A DNA stretch of 64,000 nt from Streptomyces sp. NBC_00461 (GCF_036013935.1 NZ_CP107902.1:6171001-6235000), one strand, 5' to 3'; shown: positions 51,588 through 60,775, numbered from the stretch's first letter. Translations and numbers: made by a program. Notes: a model not told the origin generated them from the sequence alone.

Positions 51588-51947
51588 ATGGCACGACACA
51601 CCTCCCCCCTCAACTCCACGGCCACGCGCGCCCTGATCGCCCTCGCGACCGCCTCCGCGGCGCTGGGTGCGGGTGCGGCGACGGCGTCCGCGGACTCCGC
51701 CGCGGCCCTGAAGGTGCCCGTGTCGCCGGCCGCGATCAACAAGATCGCCGCCGCCCCGCAGGCCGCCCCGGTGAAGGACATCGGGGGTGACCTCGCGATC
51801 CTCAGGGGCGCCGGTGACCCGCACAACAAGGGCGTCGACATCCCGCTGTCCGGGATCACCGGCCCGATCACCCAGACCGGTCCGATCGGCGCCGTCCCGG
51901 CGCTGGAGGGGTTCGCGGGGATGCTGGGCGGCGGAGGCCTTTCCTGA
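51588..51947 (+). CDS. small secreted protein
   Basis: A 119-residue exported protein. ATG 51588 opens a signal peptide with Ala-rich core (NSTATRALIALATASAALGAGAATASADS). The mature part is Ala/Gly/Pro/Ile-rich without Cys (VDIPLSGITGPITQTGPIGAVPALEGFAGMLGGGG). GAAGG lies upstream, and TACTCT (51558-51563) is a likely -10. Function unknown; similar in style to the protein at 45447. Confidence 0.7.
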   Translation: MARHTSPLNSTATRALIALATASAALGAGAATASADSAAALKVPVSPAAINKIAAAPQAAPVKDIGGDLAILRGAGDPHNKGVDIPLSGITGPITQTGPIGAVPALEGFAGMLGGGGLS

Positions 51948-51964
51948 GGCCGAGGCGCACGCAA

Positions 51965-52006
51965 GAGAGCCGCGTCTTCCCCGGACGGTGGGAGGACGCG
52001 ACTCTC
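51965..52006. terminator. hairpin between convergent genes
   Basis: GAGAGCCGCGTCTTCC / GGAGGACGCGACTCTC, a 16-bp stem with two G-U/A-C mismatches, between the secreted-protein gene and the ALDH-like gene. Confidence 0.7.
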
Positions 52007-52024
52007 GGTCTGCGGGGGCTGTCG

Positions 52025-52954
52025 TCAGTACGACGAGCCGGACGCGCCCAGCGAACCCGTCGGGTGCCAGACGGTCTTCGTCTCCAGGAACGCCGTCATG
52101 CGGTCGATGCCGGGAGTCGCCGTCCAGTCGTCCACAGGCTGTGGACGAAGAACGCGCTTCAGGTTGTCCGCCGCCGCGATCTCCAGTTCCTTCGCCAGGC
52201 CGTCGTCGGTGTCGGCGCCCGCCAGGTCGATCGCGTTGACGTCCTGGTGCGCGGCGAGCGGCGCGGCGATCTCCGCCGTACGGCCCGACAGCACGTTGAC
52301 CACACCGCCGGGCAGGTCGGACGTGGCGAGCACCTCGCCCAGCGACAGCGCCGGGAGCGGGGACCTCTCGCTCGCGATCACGATCGCCGTGTTACCGGTG
52401 GCGATCACCGGGGCGAGGACCGAGACCAGGCCCAGGAAGGACGACTTCTGGGGTGCGAGGACGGCGACGACGCCCGTCGGCTCCGGGGAGGAGAGGTTGA
52501 AGAACGGGCCCGCCACCGGGTTCCCGCCGCCGACCACCTGGGCGATCTTGTCGGTCCAGCCCGCGTACCAGACCCAGCGGTCGATCGCGGCGTCGACGAG
52601 CGCGGCCGCCTTCGCCGTGTTCGACTTCGCCTTCGCGGGCGACAGGCCCTCGGCGTCGGCGACCTCCCGGACGAACTGCTCCCTACGGCCCTCCAGCATC
52701 TCGGCGATGCGGTAGAGGATCTGTCCGCGGTTGTACGCCGTCGCGCCCGACCACGCCCCGAACGCCTTGCGGGCGGCGACCACCGCGTCACGGGCGTCCT
52801 TGCGGGACGAAAGGGGCACGTTCGCCAGCCAGTTGTCCTTCGAGTCCGTCACCTCGTACACCCGGCCGCTCTCGGAACGCGGGAACTTCCCGCCGACGTA
52901 CAGCTTGTAGGTCTTGAAGACGCTCAGACGCTGCTGCTCGGACTTCTCAGACAT
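52025..52954 (-). CDS. truncated, non-catalytic aldehyde dehydrogenase-like protein
   Basis: A 309-residue ALDH-fold protein. It retains the N-terminal NAD-binding part (YVGGKFPRSESGRVYEV, EPTGVVAVLAPQKSSFLGLVSVLAPVIATGNTAIV), but it lacks the catalytic Glu motif (LELGGK), the catalytic Cys motif and the C-terminal oligomerisation part. Its ATG (52954) overlaps the stop of the full-length ALDH gene by 8 nt. The pair resembles a split version of ALDH16, in which a catalytic ALDH is followed by an inactive ALDH-like domain. It is probably a structural or regulatory subunit. Confidence 0.82.
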   Translation of the reverse strand: MSEKSEQQRLSVFKTYKLYVGGKFPRSESGRVYEVTDSKDNWLANVPLSSRKDARDAVVAARKAFGAWSGATAYNRGQILYRIAEMLEGRREQFVREVADAEGLSPAKAKSNTAKAAALVDAAIDRWVWYAGWTDKIAQVVGGGNPVAGPFFNLSSPEPTGVVAVLAPQKSSFLGLVSVLAPVIATGNTAIVIASERSPLPALSLGEVLATSDLPGGVVNVLSGRTAEIAAPLAAHQDVNAIDLAGADTDDGLAKELEIAAADNLKRVLRPQPVDDWTATPGIDRMTAFLETKTVWHPTGSLGASGSSY

Positions 52955-54383
52955 CGAGGTACGCCTCCAGACCGTGACGGCCGCCCTCGCGGCCGAAGCC
53001 CGACTCCTTGTAGCCGCCGAACGGCGACGTCGGGTCGAACTTGTTGAACGTGTTGGACCAGATGACCCCGGCCCGGAGCTTGCCCGCGACCGCCAGGATG
53101 CGCGAGCCCTTCTCCGTCCAGATGCCCGCCGACAGGCCGTACGGCGTGTTGTTGGCCTTCGCCACGGCCTCGTCCGGGGTGCGGAAGCTGAGGACGGACA
53201 GCACGGGGCCGAAGATCTCGTCGCGGGCGACGGTGTGCGCCTGGGTGACGTTCGTGAAGAGCGTCGGGGCGAACCAGTAGCCGGACGAGGGGAGTTCACA
53301 GGCCGGTGACCAGCGCTCGGCGCCCTCCGCCTCGCCCCGCTCGACGAGCGAGGTGATGCGGGAGAGCTGCTCCTCGGAGTTGATCGCGCCGATGTCCGTG
53401 TTCTTGTCCAGCGGGTCGCCGAGGCGGAGGGTGGAGAGCCTGCGCTTCAGGGACTCCAGCAGCTCGTCCTGGATCGACTCCTGGACGAGGAGACGGCTGC
53501 CCGCGCAGCACACCTGGCCCTGGTTGAAGAAGATGCCGCTGACGATCCCCTCCACCGCCTGGTCGATCGGGGCGTCGTCGAAGACGATGTTGGCGCCCTT
53601 GCCGCCCAGTTCGAGCGTGAGCTTCTTGCGGGTCCCCGCGACCGTCTTCGCGATCTCCTTGCCTACGGCCGTGGAGCCGGTGAAGGCGACCTTGTTCACG
53701 TCCGGATGCGCCACGAGCGCGGCGCCCGCGTCGCCGTATCCCGGAAGGATGTTGACGACACCCTTGGGCAGGCCGGCCTGGCGGCAGATGTCCGCGAAGA
53801 ACAGCGCGGAGAGCGGGGTCGTCTCGGCGGGCTTCAGCACCACCGTGTTGCCGGTCGCCAGGGCCGGGGCGATCTTCCACGCCAGCATCAGCAGCGGGAA
53901 GTTCCAGGGGATGACCTGCCCGGCGACGCCGAGGGGGCGGGGGTGCCCGCCGAAGCCGGCATGGTCGAGCTTGTCGGCCCAGCCCGCGTAGTAGAAGAAG
54001 TGCGCGGCGACCAGGGGGAGGTCGGCGTCGCGCGTCTCCTTGATGGGCTTGCCGTTGTCCAGCGTCTCCAGGACGGCCAGTTCGCGGCTGCGCTCCTGGA
54101 TGATCCGGGCGATGCGGAACAGGTACTTGGCGCGCTCGGCGCCCGGCAGCGCGGACCACTCCCCGAAGGCCTTGCGGGCGGCCCTCACGGCGCGGTCGAC
54201 GTCCGCCTCGCCCGCCTGGGCGATCTCGGAGAGGACCTCCTCGGTCGACGGCGAGACCGTCTTGAAGACCTTGCCGTCGGCCGCCTCCGTGAACTCGCCG
54301 TCGATGAACAGGCCGTAGGAGGGGGCGATGTCGACGATCGAGCGGGACTCGGGCGCCGGTGCGTAATCGAATGCGGATGCCAT
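52947..54383 (-). CDS. aldehyde dehydrogenase
   Basis: A 478-residue NAD(P)-dependent aldehyde dehydrogenase with all catalytic elements: VIPWNFPLLMLAWKIAPALATGN, KLTLELGGKGANIVF (general base Glu), FFNQGQVCCAGSRL (nucleophile Cys) and the C-terminal NTFNKFDPTSPFGGYKESGFGREGG. It lies 5 nt after deoC, so acetaldehyde released by DeoC is the obvious substrate (giving acetate). It is coupled to the truncated ALDH-like gene downstream. Confidence 0.92.
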   Translation of the reverse strand: MASAFDYAPAPESRSIVDIAPSYGLFIDGEFTEAADGKVFKTVSPSTEEVLSEIAQAGEADVDRAVRAARKAFGEWSALPGAERAKYLFRIARIIQERSRELAVLETLDNGKPIKETRDADLPLVAAHFFYYAGWADKLDHAGFGGHPRPLGVAGQVIPWNFPLLMLAWKIAPALATGNTVVLKPAETTPLSALFFADICRQAGLPKGVVNILPGYGDAGAALVAHPDVNKVAFTGSTAVGKEIAKTVAGTRKKLTLELGGKGANIVFDDAPIDQAVEGIVSGIFFNQGQVCCAGSRLLVQESIQDELLESLKRRLSTLRLGDPLDKNTDIGAINSEEQLSRITSLVERGEAEGAERWSPACELPSSGYWFAPTLFTNVTQAHTVARDEIFGPVLSVLSFRTPDEAVAKANNTPYGLSAGIWTEKGSRILAVAGKLRAGVIWSNTFNKFDPTSPFGGYKESGFGREGGRHGLEAYLDV

Positions 54384-54388
54384 GGTGA

Positions 54389-55354
54389 TCAGTCCACCGT
54401 CACGTAGTCGGGTCCGGAGTAGCGGCCGGTGGCCAGCTTCTGACGCTGCATCAGCAGGTCGTTCAGGAGCGAGGAGGCGCCGAAGCGGAACCAGTGGTTG
54501 TCCAGCCAGTCCTCGCCCGCCGTCTCGTTGACGATGACCAGGAACTTCACGGCGTCCTTGGAGGTACGGATACCGCCCGCGGGCTTTACGCCGACCTGGA
54601 TGCCGGTCTGGGCGCGGAAGTCACGGACCGCCTCCAGCATCAACAGCGTGTTCGCGGGGGTGGCGTTGACGGCGACCTTGCCGGTGGACGTCTTGATGAA
54701 GTCCGCGCCCGCCAGCATGCCGAGCCAGCTCGCGCGCCGGATGTTGTCGTACGTCGACAGCTCACCGGTCTCGAAGATGACCTTCAGGCGGGCGGCGCCC
54801 GAGGCCTCCTTCACGGCGACGATCTCGTCGTACACCTTCAGGTAGTTGCCCGCGAGGAACGCCCCGCGGTCGATGACCATGTCGATCTCGTCGGCGCCCG
54901 CGGCGACCGCGTCGCGCACGTCGGCCAGCTTCACGTCGAGCGCGGCGCGGCCCGCCGGGAAGGCGGTGGCGACCGAGGCGACCTTCACGGTCGAGCCGGC
55001 GACGGCCTCCTTGGCGGCGGGCACCATGTCCGGGTAGACGCAGACGGCCGCGGTCGAGGGGGTCGTACGGTCGGTGGGGTCGGGGCGGACCGCCTTGGCG
55101 CCGAGCGCCCGGACCTTGCCCGGGGTGTCCGCGCCTTCCAGCGTCGTCAGGTCGACCATCGAGATGGCGAGGTCGATGGCGTACGCCTTCGCGGTCGTCT
55201 TGATGGAACGGGTGCCGAGGGACGCGGCCCGCCCCTCCAGGCCGACCGCGTCGACGCCGGGCAGCCCGTGGAGGAAGCGGCGCAGCGTGCTGTCGGACGC
55301 GGCGACGTCCGAGAGTGTGTGAGCTGCTGTGGGTGCATTGGTGGGCATGGTCAC
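54389..55354 (-). CDS. deoC: deoxyribose-phosphate aldolase
   Basis: A 321-residue class I aldolase splitting 2-deoxyribose-5-phosphate into acetaldehyde and glyceraldehyde-3-phosphate. Key segments are AGADEIDMVIDRGAFLAG, the Schiff-base Lys in GADFIKTSTGKVAVNAT and the second Lys in IQVGVKPAGGIRTSKDAVKF. GTG 55354 lies 6 nt after TATGCT, and a perfect nucleoside operator adjoins that box. It heads the deoC-ALDH-ALDH-like operon, completing deoxynucleoside catabolism. Confidence 0.94.
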   Translation of the reverse strand: MTMPTNAPTAAHTLSDVAASDSTLRRFLHGLPGVDAVGLEGRAASLGTRSIKTTAKAYAIDLAISMVDLTTLEGADTPGKVRALGAKAVRPDPTDRTTPSTAAVCVYPDMVPAAKEAVAGSTVKVASVATAFPAGRAALDVKLADVRDAVAAGADEIDMVIDRGAFLAGNYLKVYDEIVAVKEASGAARLKVIFETGELSTYDNIRRASWLGMLAGADFIKTSTGKVAVNATPANTLLMLEAVRDFRAQTGIQVGVKPAGGIRTSKDAVKFLVIVNETAGEDWLDNHWFRFGASSLLNDLLMQRQKLATGRYSGPDYVTVD

Positions 55355-55360
55355 CAGACG

Positions 55361-55379
55361 AGCATATCTACGCGCGTAG
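55361..55379 (-). promoter_or_regulatory. operator and promoter of deoC
   Basis: Minus-strand -10 TATGCT (55361-55366), 6 nt before GTG 55354; a perfect CTACGCGCGTAG (55368-55379) is separated from it by one base. Confidence 0.75.
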
Positions 55380-55496
55380 CGGCTGTACAGCCCCGGTTAC
55401 TCGTCCAGCTGTTCGTCCGGCTGCGCCTTCGGCTGTTCGTCCGGCTGCTCGTCCGGTGTGGCCACACCGCGTACGAGCATCGCCCCGGCCGTCGGG

Positions 55497-55502
55497 CAGA
55501 AT
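55497..55502 (+). promoter_or_regulatory. -10 box of the PH-domain gene
   Basis: CAGAAT, 7 nt before ATG 55510, a likely leaderless arrangement. Confidence 0.45.
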
Positions 55503-55509
55503 CGGGACC

Positions 55510-56241
55510 ATGACGACCCCGGACCACGAGTCACCAGCGCCGCAGCCCCCGGCCTCCGAGTTCAAGGACCGGATCTACCGGTCGTCCTCGGGCATCGCCG
55601 GCGGTGTCCTGCTGCTGGCCATCGCGGCCTGGCTCGGCATCGACGCGATCATCTCCGGGCACGGTCGCACGCCCTGGCTGGCGCTCGCCGCGATGATCCT
55701 GATCGTCCCGCTGATCGTCGCCTTCACACTCCGCCCGGCCGTGTACGCCAACAACGAGCGGCTGCGCATCCGCAACCCGTTCCGCGTGGTCGTGGTGCCG
55801 TGGGGCCAGGTCGCCACCCTGCGGTCCGGCTACTCGAACGAGGTCGTCACCAACTCCGGCGGGAAGTACCAGCTGTGGTCCGTCCCCGTCTCGCTGCGGG
55901 CCCGCAAGAAGGCGGCCCGGCGCGAGGCCAGGTCGACGGCGGAGCGGGCCGCGGAGGCGAACGGCCGAGGCGGGCGCGGCGGCCTCGGCGGGCGGGGCCG
56001 CATGGGCGCTCTGGGCGGTTCCTTCGGGCCCGGTGGGTTCTCGGGCGGCGCCGCAGCCGGCCGCGAGGGTGCCACGCGCGCCCAGTCCGACCAGGTCATG
56101 GACGACCTGCGCGAACTCCTGGAGACCCATGAGCGGGCGGAGACGGCGCAGGGCGAGGTGACCGTACGCTGGGCCTACGAGATCGCGGGCCCGGTGCTGG
56201 CCGGGATCGTGCTGCTCGCGGTCCTGGTGGCCACGGGCTGA
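55510..56241 (+). CDS. PH-domain membrane protein
   Basis: A 243-residue membrane protein. Two N-terminal helices (GGVLLLAIAAWLGIDAII, TPWLALAAMILIVPLIVAF) are followed by a bacterial PH-like domain (YANNERLRIRNPFRVVVVPWGQVATLRSGYSNEVV), a Gly/Arg-rich disordered segment (GRGGRGGLGGRGRMGALGG) and a C-terminal helix. Such small PH proteins have unknown roles. ATG 55510 is supported by a -10 box 7 nt upstream. It is divergent from deoC. Confidence 0.78.
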   Translation: MTTPDHESPAPQPPASEFKDRIYRSSSGIAGGVLLLAIAAWLGIDAIISGHGRTPWLALAAMILIVPLIVAFTLRPAVYANNERLRIRNPFRVVVVPWGQVATLRSGYSNEVVTNSGGKYQLWSVPVSLRARKKAARREARSTAERAAEANGRGGRGGLGGRGRMGALGGSFGPGGFSGGAAAGREGATRAQSDQVMDDLRELLETHERAETAQGEVTVRWAYEIAGPVLAGIVLLAVLVATG

Positions 56242-56275
56242 GCCGGCCAGGGGCCGGGCCGCCGGATCCCGGCCT

Positions 56276-56336
56276 TGCCGTACCTGCTCTGCTTTGTGCC
56301 GTACCTGCTCTGCTTTGCCGTTCCTGCTCTGCCTCC
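56276..56336. repeat. 21-bp tandem repeat
   Basis: Two perfect 21-bp copies (56276-56296 and 56297-56317, core CCGTACCTGCTCTGCTTTG) and a third degenerate copy to 56336, in the gap between two membrane-protein genes. No gene or known regulatory role. Confidence 0.75.
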
Positions 56337-56420
56337 ACACCTCGGCCACGACGGCCACCCCCCACCCGGGCGGAACCGAGGACCTCTGCCACCTCGGTGG
56401 TCCTGAACGTCCGGGAAACA

Positions 56421-58031
56421 ATGAGTACGACTGCCCGGCAGCCCTTGCGGCTGCCCGCCTCCGCGATACCCGACGGTTGCCCGGCCTGGGACAGCGCCCA
56501 GGCCCGCCGCTGGACGCGGGAGCTGCCGCCGCGCTGGGTTCCGATGCGGGTGCGCCGGCGCAACCTCGTCGCGGTGATCTGCTTCGCTCCGCTGGGCGGC
56601 GGCGCGCTGGCCGCCGCCGGGGTGCCCGCCCTCGTCGCAGCGCTCCTCGGGCTCCAGGTGGTGTGGCTGCTCGTGCGGCCCGAGGCCGTGCGGGTCACGG
56701 CGGCGCTGCAGGCCGTTGTCGTGGTCTGGCTGTCTCCTGGGCCGTCGTGGGTCGTGGAACCCGGTGCCCTCGTTATGGCGGTGGCCTTCGCATGCGCGGC
56801 CCATCTGCGTCTGCGGGCCCGTCTGCGGCAACGGGCGGCGGCGCCGGCGGCCACCGGTGGTGTCACAGCCGTGCTCCCGGATGCGGGCCGGCCGCTCCAG
56901 CGCGGGAAGGTCGCCGTCCGGCTCGGTCCGGTGGCGCTCGCGGCGGGTGCCGCACTCGTCGCCCTCGCTCCCCGCTTCGACGCGGTCGACGACCGCAGCG
57001 CGGGCGTGGCCGCGGGCCTCTCCCTCGCCGGACTCGGCCTCACCGCGTTGCTGTCCGGGGCCCTCGTGCGCCGCAGGGCGGCCGCTCTGCGGCGGGAGCC
57101 GGCTGCCGTCCTGCGGGTGCTGGTGCGCGAGGGCGCGTACGGGGTCACCGAGGTCTTCGCCACCGATGATGTGGGGGCGCTGCGGCCCCTGTTCACGGTC
57201 ACGGTGACGGATTGGGACGGCGGGGGCGACTGGGAGGGTGAGGACGGCGAGCCCGGTCCGATGCGGGATGCCGTTTTGTACGGAGCCCCGTACGACGGGG
57301 CCGAAGTGCTGATTGTCAGTGCGGCCCAGGAGCCGGGCGGGGCGCCCGTGGCCGGGCGGCCGGTGGGGCCCGTGCGGCCTCTGACGGACGGCTACGTGCG
57401 GCGCGGGCTGGCCGAGGAGAAGTACGAGGCCAAGCGCGACGCCCTGTACGAGGAGCGCGGCCGGGTGGCCGCCGAGGTCGTCGCCGGCGATCCGTACGCC
57501 ATCGCAGGCAAGGGCGTACGGCGGTGGCGCGCGGGGTGGCCCGACTGGCTCAGCGCCGCCGGGGCCGTGGTGTGGGCCGGGCACTTCTTCTGGGGCGAGA
57601 GCCCGTTCTGGCGGTACGGCTGCGGCGGCGCCGTGGGGATCGTTGTCGCTCTGTTGCTTCCGCGCTGGGTGGCCTGGCGCATCACCGCCGACAGCGAGGG
57701 ACTGTGGTTCAACGGGCTGCGCCGGGCCGGGCACATCGCATGGGACGACCTGCGCGTCGTCGAGTGCAAGGGCATCGAGCTGAAGGTCGACAGTCGCCGG
57801 ATCCCCTTCGACGAGTGGTCGGTGCTCGGCTTCCGGTGGCCCTGGCTGGAGCGGAAGACCGGGCTCGTCCACCCCTATGAAAGAACGGCCGCCGAGATCG
57901 CCGCGATGTGGCGGGAGCCCGGGTACCGGCCGCTCGTCGAGGCGGGCGAACGGGAGCGGGGGCGGCTGCTGTGGCCGCTGGGCGTGGTGGCGGCGGTCGC
58001 CTGGGCGGCGGGCTTGATCCTGTTGCCGTAG
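56421..58031 (+). CDS. multi-pass membrane protein of unknown function
   Basis: A 536-residue protein with several membrane segments: a pair near residues 48-75, further helices around 88-125 and 170-215, another pair around 385-415, and a last C-terminal helix. A PH-like stretch sits near the end (ADSEGLWFNGLRRAGHIAWDDLRVVECKGIELKV). ATG 56421 has GGGA 5 nt upstream. It follows the other PH-domain membrane gene in the same direction, so they may be related in function. Not recognised further. Confidence 0.68.
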   Translation: MSTTARQPLRLPASAIPDGCPAWDSAQARRWTRELPPRWVPMRVRRRNLVAVICFAPLGGGALAAAGVPALVAALLGLQVVWLLVRPEAVRVTAALQAVVVVWLSPGPSWVVEPGALVMAVAFACAAHLRLRARLRQRAAAPAATGGVTAVLPDAGRPLQRGKVAVRLGPVALAAGAALVALAPRFDAVDDRSAGVAAGLSLAGLGLTALLSGALVRRRAAALRREPAAVLRVLVREGAYGVTEVFATDDVGALRPLFTVTVTDWDGGGDWEGEDGEPGPMRDAVLYGAPYDGAEVLIVSAAQEPGGAPVAGRPVGPVRPLTDGYVRRGLAEEKYEAKRDALYEERGRVAAEVVAGDPYAIAGKGVRRWRAGWPDWLSAAGAVVWAGHFFWGESPFWRYGCGGAVGIVVALLLPRWVAWRITADSEGLWFNGLRRAGHIAWDDLRVVECKGIELKVDSRRIPFDEWSVLGFRWPWLERKTGLVHPYERTAAEIAAMWREPGYRPLVEAGERERGRLLWPLGVVAAVAWAAGLILLP

Positions 58032-58049
58032 GGCCGGTTCAGCGTGAAC

Positions 58050-58073
58050 GGGGGTGCCCTTGCGGGCACCCCC
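58050..58073. terminator. bidirectional terminator
   Basis: GGGGGTGCCC-TTGC-GGGCACCCCC, a perfect 10-bp stem, between the membrane-protein gene and the mutase gene (convergent). Confidence 0.85.
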
Positions 58074-58077
58074 TCGG

Positions 58078-59709
58078 TCAGATGCCTGCGGCGGCCGACA
58101 GGTCCCGCTTGATCGCCGTGAGCAGCTCGTTCGCGGTGGTGTGGGCCGTGGGGAGGTCGGCGTGGGTCGCGACGGGGACCACGACCTCCAGGTAGCACTT
58201 CAGCTTGGGCTCCGTGCCGCTCGGGCGGACGATCACGCGGGCGCCGTCGAGCGTGTAGCGCAGGCCGTCGGTGGGCGGGAGCCTGTCGGTGCCCTGGTTG
58301 AGATCCTCGGCCCGGGTGATGGCGATGCCCGCGAGCTCGGTCGGGGGCTGCTCACGGAGCTGCTCCATGGCGCGGGCGATGACGGAGAGATCCTCAACCC
58401 GGACCGAGAGCTGGTCGGTGGCGTGCAGCCCGTGCTCCACGGAGAGGTCGTCGAGGAAGTCGAGGAGGGTGCGGCCCTCCTCCTTGAGCTGCGAGGCGAG
58501 CTCCGTGATCAGGAGGGCGGCCGTGATCCCGTCCTTGTCGCGTACGCCGTCGGGGTCGACGCAGTAGCCGAGGGCCTCCTCGTAGCCGAAGCGCAGGCCC
58601 TCGACGCGGGCGATCCACTTGAAGCCGGTGAGCGTTTCCTCGTACGGCAGACCCGCCTTTTCGGCGATCCGCCCGAGGAGGGAGGACGACACGATCGACT
58701 CGGCGAACGTGCCCTGTGCGCCGCGCCGGACGAGATGCGCGGCGAGCAGCGCGCCGACCTCGTCGCCGCGCAGCATCCGCCACTCCCCGTCGTCCTTGAC
58801 GGCGACGGCGCAGCGGTCGGCGTCGGGGTCGTTGGCGATGATCAGGTCCGGGTCGGTCTCGCGGGCCTTCGCGAAGGCCAGGTCCATGGCGCCCGGCTCT
58901 TCCGGGTTGGGGAAGGCGACGGTGGGGAAGTCCGGGTCGGGCTCGGCCTGTTCGGCGACGATGGTGGGTTGGGGGAAACCGGCGCGGGCGAAGGCGGCGA
59001 GGAGGGTGTCCTTGCCCACGCCGTGCAACGCTGTGTAGACGGTGCGGGCGGTGCGGGGGGAGTCGGCGGCGAGTACGGCGTCCGTGCGGGCCAGGTAGGC
59101 GTTGAGGACGCTGTCGTCGAGGGTTTCCCAGCCGGTGTCCGGGCGCGGGATGTCGTGGAGCGATGTGATCGCCTGGATTTCGGCTGCGATCTCCGTGTCC
59201 GCGGGCGGCACGATCTGGGAGCCGTCGCCGAGGTAGACCTTGTAGCCGTTGTCGCGGGGCGGGTTGTGGCTGGCGGTGACCTCCACGCCGGCGACCGCGC
59301 CCAGGTGCCTTATGGCGTAGGCGAGGACGGGGGTGGGGAGGGGGCGGGGGAGTACGGCGGCGCGGAAGCCGGCGCCGGTCATCACGGCGGCCGTGTCGCG
59401 GGCGAAGTCGGCTGACTTGTGGCGGGCGTCGTAGCCGATGACCACCAGGCCGCCCTGCCGGCCCTTGGCGTTGAGGTACGCGGCGAGACCTGCGGCGGCT
59501 CGGACCACGACCGAACGGTTCATGCGCATGGGGCCGGCGCCGAGTTCGCCGCGCAGGCCCGCGGTGCCGAACTGGAGGGTGCCGCTGAAGCGGGCGGTGA
59601 GTTCGGTGACGTCTCGCGCCTCGATGAGCTTGGCGAGCTCGTCACGGGTGTCCGGGTCGGGGTCCTCGGCCAGCCAGGTCTTGGCCCGGGCGATGAGATC
59701 GTCTTGCAC
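58078..59709 (-). CDS. phosphohexomutase superfamily enzyme, likely phosphopentomutase (PGM2-like)
   Basis: A 543-residue alpha-D-phosphohexomutase. It has FGTAGLRGELGAGPMRMN, the phosphoserine loop TASHNPPRDNGYKVY, the metal loop DPDADRCAVAV, the sugar loop GYEEALGY and the phosphate loop VIVRPSGTEPKLK. Length and order fit the PGM2/YhxB-like branch, which includes phosphopentomutases. It follows purine nucleoside phosphorylase, and no deoB gene is nearby. The likely reaction is therefore (deoxy)ribose-1-phosphate to 5-phosphate, though such genes are often annotated phosphomannomutase. GTG 59709 is the start. The 234-nt gap upstream holds no gene. Confidence 0.83.
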   Translation of the reverse strand: MQDDLIARAKTWLAEDPDPDTRDELAKLIEARDVTELTARFSGTLQFGTAGLRGELGAGPMRMNRSVVVRAAAGLAAYLNAKGRQGGLVVIGYDARHKSADFARDTAAVMTGAGFRAAVLPRPLPTPVLAYAIRHLGAVAGVEVTASHNPPRDNGYKVYLGDGSQIVPPADTEIAAEIQAITSLHDIPRPDTGWETLDDSVLNAYLARTDAVLAADSPRTARTVYTALHGVGKDTLLAAFARAGFPQPTIVAEQAEPDPDFPTVAFPNPEEPGAMDLAFAKARETDPDLIIANDPDADRCAVAVKDDGEWRMLRGDEVGALLAAHLVRRGAQGTFAESIVSSSLLGRIAEKAGLPYEETLTGFKWIARVEGLRFGYEEALGYCVDPDGVRDKDGITAALLITELASQLKEEGRTLLDFLDDLSVEHGLHATDQLSVRVEDLSVIARAMEQLREQPPTELAGIAITRAEDLNQGTDRLPPTDGLRYTLDGARVIVRPSGTEPKLKCYLEVVVPVATHADLPTAHTTANELLTAIKRDLSAAAGI

Positions 59710-59943
59710 GGTCGGTCCAGCCTCTCGTGTGGGTCGTGATGCCTGCGGCGCCTGTGCGGCTTCGGTGGGGGTGTGCGTCGCGCCTCGGGTCGGTGGGCGG
59801 GTCGGGGCCGCGGTGGGGGTGTCCGTCCTCGGTCCGGCGGTGCTGTTTGCTGAGTTGTGCCCGGTGACGGACGCCGGCCGCTGCGGGCGGACACCCCCAC
59901 CCCGTCCCCTGCTCGCCGTGCGCGGCTGACGGCCCAGGTGCGC

Positions 59944-60768
59944 TCAGATACGGCCCAGGACCTGCGCCAGCAGCGAGCCCATCCGTGTCGCCGAGTCGCG
60001 GCCCGCCTGGAGGACCTCTTCGTGGTTCAGGGGCTCGCCCGTCATGCCGGCCGCGAGGTTGGTCACCAGGGAGATGCCCAGTACCTCGGCGCCCGCCTCG
60101 CGTGCGGCGATCGCTTCGAGGACCGTCGACATGCCCACCAGGTCCGCGCCGATCACCCGGGCCATGCGGATCTCGGCCGGCGTCTCGTAGTGCGGGCCGG
60201 GGAACTGCGCGTAGACGCCCTCCTCCAGGGTGGCGTCGATCTCCTTGCACAGGGCGCGCAGGCGGGGGGAGTAGAGGTCGGTGAGGTCGACGAAGTTCGC
60301 GCCGATGATCGGGGACGTCGCCGTCAGGTTGATGTGATCGCTGATCAGGACCGGCTGGCCGGGGCGCATGCCCTCGCGCAGGCCGCCGCAGCCGTTGGTG
60401 AGGACGATCGTCTTGCTGCCGGCGGCGACGGCCGTGCGGACGCCGTGTGCCACGGCGGCGACGCCTCGGCCCTCGTAGTAGTGGGTGCGGCCCAGGAAGA
60501 CCAGGACGCGCTTGGCGCCGATGCGGTATGAGCGGATCTTGCCGCCGTGGCCCTCCACCGCCGGCGGCGGGAAACCGGGCAGCTCGGTGACCTGGAACTC
60601 GGCATCGGGTGCGCCGAGGGCGTCCACGGCCGGTGCCCAGCCAGAGCCCATCACGAGGGCGACGTCGTGGGTCTCGGCGCCGGTCAGGTCGCGCAGGCGT
60701 GCGGCGGCGTCGGCGGCGGCGCCGTGGGGGTCGCCCTGGATGTCGTCCGGAAGAAGAGATGCGTTCAC
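59944..60768 (-). CDS. punA: purine nucleoside phosphorylase, trimeric type
   Basis: A 274-residue phosphorylase cleaving (deoxy)inosine and (deoxy)guanosine to base and pentose-1-phosphate. It has [11 protein letters not shown] (phosphate site), [53 protein letters not shown] and [14 protein letters not shown], the family II (trimeric) pattern. GTG 60768 is chosen because TACTCT lies 7 nt upstream and the domain starts soon after; a start at 60819 would overlap the operator and promoter. Upstream is a perfect CTACGCGCGTAG; downstream is the mutase. Confidence 0.93.
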   Translation of the reverse strand: MNASLLPDDIQGDPHGAAADAAARLRDLTGAETHDVALVMGSGWAPAVDALGAPDAEFQVTELPGFPPPAVEGHGGKIRSYRIGAKRVLVFLGRTHYYEGRGVAAVAHGVRTAVAAGSKTIVLTNGCGGLREGMRPGQPVLISDHINLTATSPIIGANFVDLTDLYSPRLRALCKEIDATLEEGVYAQFPGPHYETPAEIRMARVIGADLVGMSTVLEAIAAREAGAEVLGISLVTNLAAGMTGEPLNHEEVLQAGRDSATRMGSLLAQVLGRI

Positions 60769-60775
60769 GCGGTCG

